The translations under genes were made by a program, and so were the position numbers. A stretch of DNA of 31,453 nt from an uncultured Clostridia bacterium (lineage in GTDB: Bacteria > Bacillota > Clostridia > Monoglobales > Monoglobaceae), in assembly GCA_910580105.1 (NCBI GenBank), contig CAJTWN010000015.1:1-31453 (forward strand), read 5' to 3'. Shown piece by piece: positions 31,119-31,453 of the stretch; position 1 is the stretch's first letter, and each line of letters opens with the position of its first letter. The notes under the pieces are model-generated. The model saw only the letters and a list, made by a program, of their open reading frames with translations. It was not told the origin of the DNA and did not search any database.

Positions 31119-31157
31119 AAAAAATAGTGTTTCAGTCGTTTTGAAACACTATTTTTT
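31119..31157 (+). terminator. Intrinsic terminator after lgt/spo0E-like genes
   Basis: AAAAAATAGTGTTTCA (31119-31134) pairs with TGAAACACTATTTTTT (31142-31157), loop of 7, with a T run to 31158. A strong, probably bidirectional terminator ending the peptidase-lgt-spo0E-like transcription unit. Confidence 0.9.
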
Positions 31158-31295
31158 TATCATATATTTCAAAAAACATATCAATTCATAGAGGCATGGA
31201 AGCGATTTTTAAAAATTTGTAAATGATCCTCTTCTTTGTATCATCGTTGTGAAGTATATGAATTTCCACCAATACAATTCGGGGTGATAATCAAG

Positions 31296-31453
31296 ATGCC
31301 GAGTGGAAATAATGTTTCATCCGCTTCAGGCCAATCTGACATCTCCCTCTGTGCGCCGCAGGCATTTGTGCAATGGGAAACAGAGGATTTGTTTTGTGGG
31401 TGTTTAGGCTTTCATAATTTGAAAACATTGCATAAGCCAGACCGGCGCCTTTT
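31296..31453 (+). CDS. Start of an unidentified gene, cut by the window edge
   Basis: An open frame from ATG 31296 (GGGGTGAT about 8 bp upstream) runs off the right edge after 52 codons: MPSGNNVSSASGQSDISLCA... and ...WETEDLFCGCLGFHNL. I recognise no family, and the composition is not decisive. It could be the N-terminus of a larger protein or a chance frame. Confidence 0.35.
   Translation, partial: MPSGNNVSSASGQSDISLCAPQAFVQWETEDLFCGCLGFHNLKTLHKPDRRL

Overview
The window looks like a chromosomal segment of a strictly anaerobic, spore-former-related Firmicute of class Clostridia. The supporting evidence is a WalR-like response regulator, an L,D-transpeptidase, S-layer-homology (SLH) proteins, a Spo0E-like peptide, AGGAGG-type ribosome binding sites, consensus sigma-A promoters, and a complete NAD-linked [FeFe]-hydrogenase operon. 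No rRNA, tRNA or CRISPR array was found.

Left part (1-15.7 kb) is an accessory, repeat-rich landscape. Ordinary genes sit in two compartments. The first (660-5560) holds an orphan OmpR-family regulator, an M23 peptidase, an AraC regulator, RlmH and a secreted L,D-transpeptidase. The second (7.6-13.9 kb) holds a probable type I toxin-antitoxin locus, a zinc-ribbon/DUF2628-like membrane protein, a lipoprotein, a large SLH protein and a ZIP metal transporter. The compartments are bordered by blocks of GC-rich mosaic repeats made of short hairpin-forming modules, with a CCCTCCCC/GGGGAGGG hairpin at each outer edge. Between and beside them lie two copies of a purine-rich cassette in inverted orientation: copy A at about 6.4-7.15 kb and copy B at 14.4-15.7 kb. 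Each carries an almost identical 107-residue protein of unknown function and a divergent small gene (intact XRE regulator in B, a probable remnant in A). Copy B also carries two Arc-like ribbon-helix-helix (RHH) genes, the second with an extraordinary Glu/Ala/Thr tail. A perfect 91-bp inverted repeat (42-132 / 6351-6441) and a near-perfect 281-bp inverted repeat (7191-7471 / 14066-14346) connect the blocks.

Middle part (15.8-26.9 kb) holds an SLH/von Willebrand (YfbK-like) surface protein ending in a strong terminator. It is followed by an eleven-gene hydrogenase operon: DRTGG protein, anti-sigma-like ATPase, HsfB-like [FeFe]-hydrogenase-domain protein, second DRTGG protein, PHP phosphoesterase, then NuoE-like HydC, a second ATPase, a thioredoxin-like ferredoxin, NuoF-like HydB and catalytic HydA, closed by a terminator. 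The last genes would form a trimeric, probably electron-bifurcating hydrogenase that disposes of NADH and ferredoxin electrons as H2. The first genes look like a redox/H2 signalling suite.

Right part (27.0-31.45 kb) has a cluster of hairpins that may be an IS200/IS605-type relic, a YfmF/YfmH-like M16 peptidase pair, lgt, a 46-residue Spo0E-like peptide, a terminator, and the start of an unidentified gene running off the window.

The most unusual signals are the duplicated inverted regulatory cassettes with their repeat borders, the convergent type I toxin-antitoxin locus at 7632-7930, and repeated partial duplications of gene 3' ends (AraC gene, SLH gene, and possibly the 12-bp minisatellite derived from the cassette gene's stop region).
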